Below are positions 59,506 through 64,000 of a stretch of 64,000 nucleotides of DNA, piece after piece. The stretch comes from Defluviitaleaceae bacterium. Lineage in GTDB: Bacteria > Bacillota > Clostridia > Lachnospirales > UBA5962. How positions within the stretch are numbered: the stretch's first letter is position 1; every line of letters starts with the position of its first letter. The position numbers were made by a program, and so were the translations under genes. The stretch is taken from positions 19,519-83,518 of the forward strand of contig WRGD01000152.1 in the NCBI GenBank assembly GCA_009787355.1, in the 5' to 3' direction. The notes below the pieces were generated by a model that made no database searches, was not told the origin of the DNA, and saw only the letters and a program-made list of their open reading frames with translations.

Positions 59506-61593
59506 TTAATCACCACCTTTTATAAATACAGGCTTATTATTATAATATAAATTCAAATTTAAAACGGCAAACCCTTTAATATAATACAGATGAGGTTCAA
59601 ACTTTGTATTTAAAGTAATTTTTATTTTATAAGTCTTCTCTTCATTAGACTCTAAGTCTATTTTTAATATTGATGGGTTATATATGAGGTCATATTTTTT
59701 AGATGAATCGATTCTTATTCCTCCGAATCCAATATATTTCTGATTTGAATTGTTTTTTATTCGTAAAGTTTGAATAAATTCTCCATTGTTACTAGTTTCA
59801 CATAAACCTTCAATTGTCATTTCAATACAAGATTGATAAGGATAATCGTAAACACAACCGCAACGTGGACAATATAAAGCTTGTCTTTGGGTTTTGGTTA
59901 TTCTATGCTGAAATGTTATCAATTCTGATAAAGAAGAACAAATAAAACATTCTATTTTCTGATTTTTATTTCTAATTATTTTAGAAACATCTAAATAAGC
60001 ATCAGGTAACCACACAGATGTATCAGTAGTAGATTTAACTAGTAATTTTTCTACCAATTCCTTTTGTATATTACTAATTTCTTCTTCAATCTTTATTTTT
60101 TGATTTAATGCCCTATTATAAGCTGTAGTATCATAATTCATTTTTTCAAAAAGTTTAGCCAATTTATCTAACATACTGTGTAAAGAGGTAAAACGATTAT
60201 GAATGTTTTTTCCTGTTATATATCTTTCTAATCCCAAAATCCAATTTTCTAATGGTAATTCAAAATATAAAATTTTTACTACTTCTTTTGTAATAAAATT
60301 AATAGCTAAATTGTCATTTTCAAAATTATCCCAAGAATAAATTAAAATTTTATATATGTTATTTCTATTGTCATAATATTTACTAAAGTAAATTTCTTGT
60401 TTAGATTTAATCCAAATGCTTTCAACAATATTATAAGTAAATTCATCAACTATTACTTCAAAGAAAGATTTATTTTTAGTAGATACAATAAATTCATTAT
60501 AAATATCATCAAGATAAAATATCGATAATTCTTCAATTTGACTTCCGAATGTATTTGGGTCTCCTAAAATGAAAAATGTATTAATATCAAAATCACTATT
60601 TTTCAAAATATTATTAAGAATTTTAACAGCTTTACCTACAGAATATCCATATTTGATAAGGTTCACAAATAAACATACTTCTGAATCAGGTCCATATTTT
60701 ACTGTATTTGAACTTACATATACTTTCGGGAATCCTTCGAAAAAATTGGTTGTAATATTAGATTCTATTGGTAATATTGTAGAATTCAATCTAAATCCTA
60801 AACAGGTATTATTGAAAATAATTTTACTTTTTATCAAAAAACTCATAAAAGAATTTTTATTTACTGGACATCTTTCTCCAGGTATACAAGTAAGACCATT
60901 AACAAAATCACAAGACTTTCCACAAATAATACCATCACTTAGAGAAATACAGTCCTCAGTACCATGAGATGATATAGAAAAAACATCAACATTATTGTCT
61001 TCAGCAAATATATCTTTCAATTCATTCAACATTTTAGATTTTTGTGTTAGTTTAATCCATGAATTTTTATTAAATTCTCTTGTTTCTCTAGGCAATAAAG
61101 TAAGATAATTTTCTGTGGGGTATTCCAATAAAGATTTTAATAAAATCCAACTTAGACTACTCAAATTTCTAGCAGTTATAACACCTGATTCATAGTTATT
61201 TGATACATAATTTTGAAATTCGTCAAATATATTATGGTTAAAAAAGTCGGTATCAATAAACAAATATGTAAAATCAGGATTTATTTTTTTTAAATGATTT
61301 TCAACTTCTTTTAAATGTGAAACCTCTATAATTATTGCATTAAATATCTTGGCAGCAAAATCTATTAATATTGAAATTTTTTTTGCATTATAAACAATCA
61401 ATAAATTTCTTTGTTTATACATATTTTGATTAATATCTTTTATGTCGAAATCATAAAAGTAATTATTATATTTATTAAAAAATTTACTATCGATATCTAA
61501 AATCGGGAATTTTTCTATCCCTTCTGTATCTTGCAATATATTTTCTACTGCAGTCAAGAACTTATTTTCATTTTCATATATTTCAACTTTCAT
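59506..61593 (-). CDS. Caspase-like (clan CD / C25-CHAT-like) protein with zinc-ribbon and beta-rich tail
   Basis: 695 residues. Residues about 60-350 read like a caspase-haemoglobinase fold: alternating strands, a probable catalytic His210 in VFSISSHGTED, a probable Cys264 in IIFNNTCLGFR, and the closing FFILGDPNTFG, which resembles the LxGDP motif of gingipain/CHAT domains. A helical middle follows (about 360-530) with a coiled-coil-like stretch. Next is a Cys4 zinc ribbon (CFIC...YCPRCG, about 545-585). A beta-rich C-terminal domain of about 100 residues ends the protein. No signal peptide. It sits among sugar-modifying enzymes in one operon, an unusual place for a peptidase. It could process a peptide carrier, sense damage, or be a structural relative without activity. 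Confidence 0.55.
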   Translation of the reverse strand: MKVEIYENENKFLTAVENILQDTEGIEKFPILDIDSKFFNKYNNYFYDFDIKDINQNMYKQRNLLIVYNAKKISILIDFAAKIFNAIIIEVSHLKEVENHLKKINPDFTYLFIDTDFFNHNIFDEFQNYVSNNYESGVITARNLSSLSWILLKSLLEYPTENYLTLLPRETREFNKNSWIKLTQKSKMLNELKDIFAEDNNVDVFSISSHGTEDCISLSDGIICGKSCDFVNGLTCIPGERCPVNKNSFMSFLIKSKIIFNNTCLGFRLNSTILPIESNITTNFFEGFPKVYVSSNTVKYGPDSEVCLFVNLIKYGYSVGKAVKILNNILKNSDFDINTFFILGDPNTFGSQIEELSIFYLDDIYNEFIVSTKNKSFFEVIVDEFTYNIVESIWIKSKQEIYFSKYYDNRNNIYKILIYSWDNFENDNLAINFITKEVVKILYFELPLENWILGLERYITGKNIHNRFTSLHSMLDKLAKLFEKMNYDTTAYNRALNQKIKIEEEISNIQKELVEKLLVKSTTDTSVWLPDAYLDVSKIIRNKNQKIECFICSSLSELITFQHRITKTQRQALYCPRCGCVYDYPYQSCIEMTIEGLCETSNNGEFIQTLRIKNNSNQKYIGFGGIRIDSSKKYDLIYNPSILKIDLESNEEKTYKIKITLNTKFEPHLYYIKGFAVLNLNLYYNNKPVFIKGGD

Positions 61594-61671
61594 TTTAAGT
61601 AATTACGTAATATACATTAATTTCTAAAATACGTATCCTTTCTTTTATTATTAATCATTACATACATTTTA

Positions 61672-62583
61672 TCAGCTTTTATTTTTTATAATCAAATCAA
61701 TACCATCTTCGATATCAATAGTTGCTTTAAATCCAAAGATTTGTGATATTTTATCTATACACGGTACTCGCTTGTAGATTTCAATACTACTAGGTCTACT
61801 AAAGGCATTATCTAAAGGAACATATTCTATTTTACTCTCAGAACGAGTCTTATTAATAATGATTTGTGCTAATTCATTTACTGTTATTGGTTTTGGATTA
61901 GCTATGTTAAATACATCATATGAAGTATCTTGATTAAAATAAATAAGTAATGTTGCAGCTACAGCATCATCAACATAAGTATAACATCGTGTCTGATTAC
62001 CATCTCCATATATTGTTATTTTTTCACCAGATAAAGCTTGATTGATAAATCTTTTAACTACAAAATCGTTTCTCTGTTCATCTCCATAAACATTAAAATA
62101 TCTAACTACAGAAATTTTTAAATCTTTAGAATAATTTTCATAAAGAAATTGTTCTGCCATTAATTTTGTTTTTCCATACTCAGATTTAGGAAGTTTTTCA
62201 TCATTCTCAATAAATGGAATCTTACTACTATCACCATAAACTTCTGAACTAGAAGAAAACAATAAACGCTTTATTCCATTAATTTCGCAAGCTTTAGCAA
62301 CATTTTTAACCCCATTCAAATTAACATCCTTAACTAACTCATGATTTGAACTACATAAGTCAACACCTACAACTGCTCCAAGATGAATTAAGCCATCAAG
62401 ATTTTTAGTTTCTTGAATTATTTGAGATAAATTAGTTATATCTACTTCTCCAAATTCATAAGAATTATTTTTTGGTTTTTTTATATCAAGAATTTTAACT
62501 TTATATTTCTTCGATTCTAATTTTTTAACAATATTCGATCCAATAAAACCTGAACCACCTATAACTCCTATATATTCACTCAC
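61672..62583 (-). CDS. NAD-dependent nucleotide-sugar epimerase/dehydratase (GalE/WbpP-like)
   Basis: 303 residues from a GTG overlapping the aminotransferase stop. GVIGGSGFIGSNIV is the NAD motif, LIHLGAVVGVD follows, SSSSEVYGD and SEYGKTKLMAEQFL give the catalytic Ser and Y-x-x-x-K, then RYFNVYG. It belongs to the extended short-chain dehydrogenases that epimerise or dehydrate UDP-sugars, and is probably the branch before amino-sugar formation. Slightly short of GalE (about 330). Confidence 0.9.
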   Translation of the reverse strand: MSEYIGVIGGSGFIGSNIVKKLESKKYKVKILDIKKPKNNSYEFGEVDITNLSQIIQETKNLDGLIHLGAVVGVDLCSSNHELVKDVNLNGVKNVAKACEINGIKRLLFSSSSEVYGDSSKIPFIENDEKLPKSEYGKTKLMAEQFLYENYSKDLKISVVRYFNVYGDEQRNDFVVKRFINQALSGEKITIYGDGNQTRCYTYVDDAVAATLLIYFNQDTSYDVFNIANPKPITVNELAQIIINKTRSESKIEYVPLDNAFSRPSSIEIYKRVPCIDKISQIFGFKATIDIEDGIDLIIKNKS

Positions 62584-63749
62584 GACAAACCTCCACTCTC
62601 TTTAATAATATTAGAAATTGCATTACACACTAATAATACATCCTCAAAATCTAGTTGACTATAAATAGGTAACGAAAGTATGCTGCCATAAACTTTTTCT
62701 GTTATAGGAAGTGAAATATTATATTTTTCTTTATAATAAGGATGCATATGAACTGGTATAAAATGAACACTTACCCCTATCATTCTATCCTTTAGACTTT
62801 CTATAAACTCATCTCGACTTATTGTATTGTTTGATTTTAATCTTATAGGATATAAATGTCAAGAATGCTGTTGATTATACATCTCAAATTCAGGTAAAAT
62901 AATAAAATTACTTAGTGAAGATAATTCATTATTATATATTCTAGCAATATCTTCTCTTTTTTTTCTCATAAGTTCCATTTTTGATAATTGATTAATTCCT
63001 AATCCTGCTTGAATATCAGACATATTATATTTAAAACCAGGAGTAACAACATCATACTTCCAACTACCTTTTATTTCATAACGATTCCAAGCATTTTTAG
63101 TTATACCATGCCAAGACAAAAGTCTAATCTTTTCTGCTAATTCGTAATTCTTAATACTAAGTGCCCCGCCTTCTCCAGTCGTTATATTTTTAGTTGCATA
63201 AAAACTATAACAAACAATATCTCCATGATTACCTATATATTCATCTTTATATTTACTTCCTATAGAATGTGCAGCATCCTCAATAAGAAAAATCCCCATT
63301 TCATCACATATACTTCTAAATTCCGAAAAATTATTTGTTATTCTTCCAGCAAAATGTACCAAAATAACTGCTTTGGTATTTTCATTTATTTTTTCTTTGA
63401 ATTGATTTATATCTATACATAGAGTTTCTTCTTCTATATCAGCAAATACAGGCGTTGCACCTACATGTTCAATTACATTTACCGTTGAACAAAATGTAAA
63501 ACTTGGGACAATAACCTCATCTCCTTTACCTATTTCTAGACCGAGAAGAGCTAGATGAAGAGCAGATGTTCCAGAATTACAAGAAACAACTTGACCTTTT
63601 AAAGATAGCACTTCCTTGATTTTTTTCTCAAAATCAACAACCTTAGGTCCCTTTGATAACCATCCAGAAACCAGAGCTTCTGTAACCATTTTAATATCTA
63701 CATTATCAATATCTGGTTTTGCAAAAGGAATATGTTTATTTAAATGCAT
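62580..63749 (-). pseudogene. DegT/DnrJ/EryC1-family aminotransferase interrupted by an in-frame TGA
   Basis: A single frame of 389 residues with start MHLNKHIPFAKPDID at 63749. The front has SCNSGTSALHLALLGL, VSFTFCS-style VPSFTFCSTVNVIEH, LIEDAAHSIGSKY and SFYATKNITTGEGG (Schiff-base Lys). At 62859-62861 the + strand TCA makes a - strand TGA between QQHS and HLYPIRL. In relatives this position is Trp (HSWHLYPIRL), so TGG changed to TGA. The frame then continues unbroken through FIPVHMHPYYKEKYN to 62580. TGA is a true stop elsewhere here (for example at 5225-5227 and rimO), so a changed code is ruled out. Either a fresh nonsense mutation or a sequencing error; without readthrough the enzyme lacks its C-terminus. 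Confidence 0.9.
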
Positions 63750-63870
63750 TTTAACCTCGCATAATATATTTTATTTTTAAGATATATCCATAATAAATTC
63801 CTTTTAAACTTATATCTGTAGTAATTTATCACTTTTAAGTACTATTTTTACTAACTTATTTCGATTACTA

Positions 63871-63910
63871 CAATAATAATTTTTATGATTTATCATAAAA
63901 ATTATTATTG
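63871..63910. repeat. Perfect 40-nt palindrome (19-bp arms, TT loop)
   Basis: CAATAATAATTTTTATGAT (63871-63889) and its exact complement (63892-63910) are separated by TT. It lies about 120 bases upstream of the first glycan-operon gene and runs into the 15-bp array. It could be a terminator for a gene beyond the window, a protein-binding palindrome, or a replication/cruciform site. Confidence 0.9.
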
Positions 63911-64000
63911 CTTACGAAATTATTGCTTACGAAATTATTGCTTACGAAATTATTGCTTACGAAATTATTGCTTACGAAATTATTGCTTACGAAATTATTG
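63904..64000. repeat. 15-bp tandem repeat array, at least 6.5 units
   Basis: The unit ATTATTGCTTACGAA recurs without a single change at 63904, 63919, 63934, 63949, 63964 and 63979, with a seventh copy cut by the window edge at 63994. Its first bases ATTATTG are the end of the preceding palindrome's right arm. It may be an iteron array, a variable-number locus upstream of a surface-glycan operon, or a slippage product. There are no spacers, so it is not CRISPR. Confidence 0.95.

Noticed and set aside
62580..63749. Alternative genetic code with TGA as Trp
   Set aside because: TGA is used as a true stop by several intact genes (for example DUF212 and rimO) and TGG is used throughout for Trp.
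63904..64000. CRISPR array
   Set aside because: The 15-bp units touch each other with no spacers, and no cas gene is present.

Overview
The window comes from a very AT-rich low-GC Firmicute, most likely a Clostridia member (Lachnospirales-like is a guess). The evidence is the order xseA-xseB-ispA-tlyA-nadK-recN, strong AGGAGG-type ribosome sites and TTGACA/TATAAT promoters. Genes often linked to this cluster in clostridia (dxs, argR, spoIVB, spo0A) are not here.

Layout. (1) 1-19950, + strand: housekeeping core xseA(partial)-xseB-ispA-[inserted cassette]-DUF212-tlyA-nadK-recN-FUSC-folC-flavodoxin/SCP2-recJ-tRNA-Leu(AAG)-rimO-pgsA-cinA-recA-guaB, the last encoding an IMP dehydrogenase without CBS domains. 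Between ispA and its old neighbour lies a 3.3-kb - strand cassette: a 43-aa double-glycine-leader peptide, two sister ABC-2 permeases, an ATPase and a standalone C39 peptidase. It is flanked by a perfect 40-bp direct repeat that carries the ispA 3' end plus the next gene's ribosome site, which is strong evidence of insertion. (2) 20040-23118, - strand: a decayed small gene and a TerY-like VWA / PP2C phosphatase / DUF6273 operon. (3) 23220-24529 and 45798-52608, - strand: a chitobiose-type PTS operon (chbC, chbB, chbF, nagB, chbA, chbG, HPr; ROK kinase and DUF3284 farther on), apparently split by an island. (4) 24543-45628, - strand: the island, largely richer in G+C, of exported hydrolases. 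It holds four S41-like proteases (one broken), two M28 peptidases (one fused to an alpha/beta hydrolase), two HExxH lipoproteins, a WG-repeat protein and a VanZ-RDD protein. Copper-amine-oxidase-N-like modules are shuffled among several of them. An AT-rich type II restriction-modification pair is nested inside. (5) 52880-64000, - strand: a surface-glycan or glycoconjugate operon with two DegT aminotransferases (one stopped by an in-frame TGA at a Trp position), epimerase, FemAB-like transferase, WbqC, PIG-L, TIM-barrel epimerase, GNAT and nucleotide-sugar dehydrogenase, plus a 695-aa caspase-like/zinc-ribbon protein not expected in such a cluster. The window ends in a perfect 40-nt palindrome running into a 15-bp tandem array.

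How it fits together: a conserved chromosome backbone carries several acquired modules (peptide export, restriction-modification, secreted hydrolases, surface glycan), and the chitobiose operon gives a nutritional role. The best candidates for something undescribed are the repeat-flanked peptide cassette, the TerY-PP2C-DUF6273 trio, the shuffled hydrolase island, and the caspase-like protein in the glycan operon.
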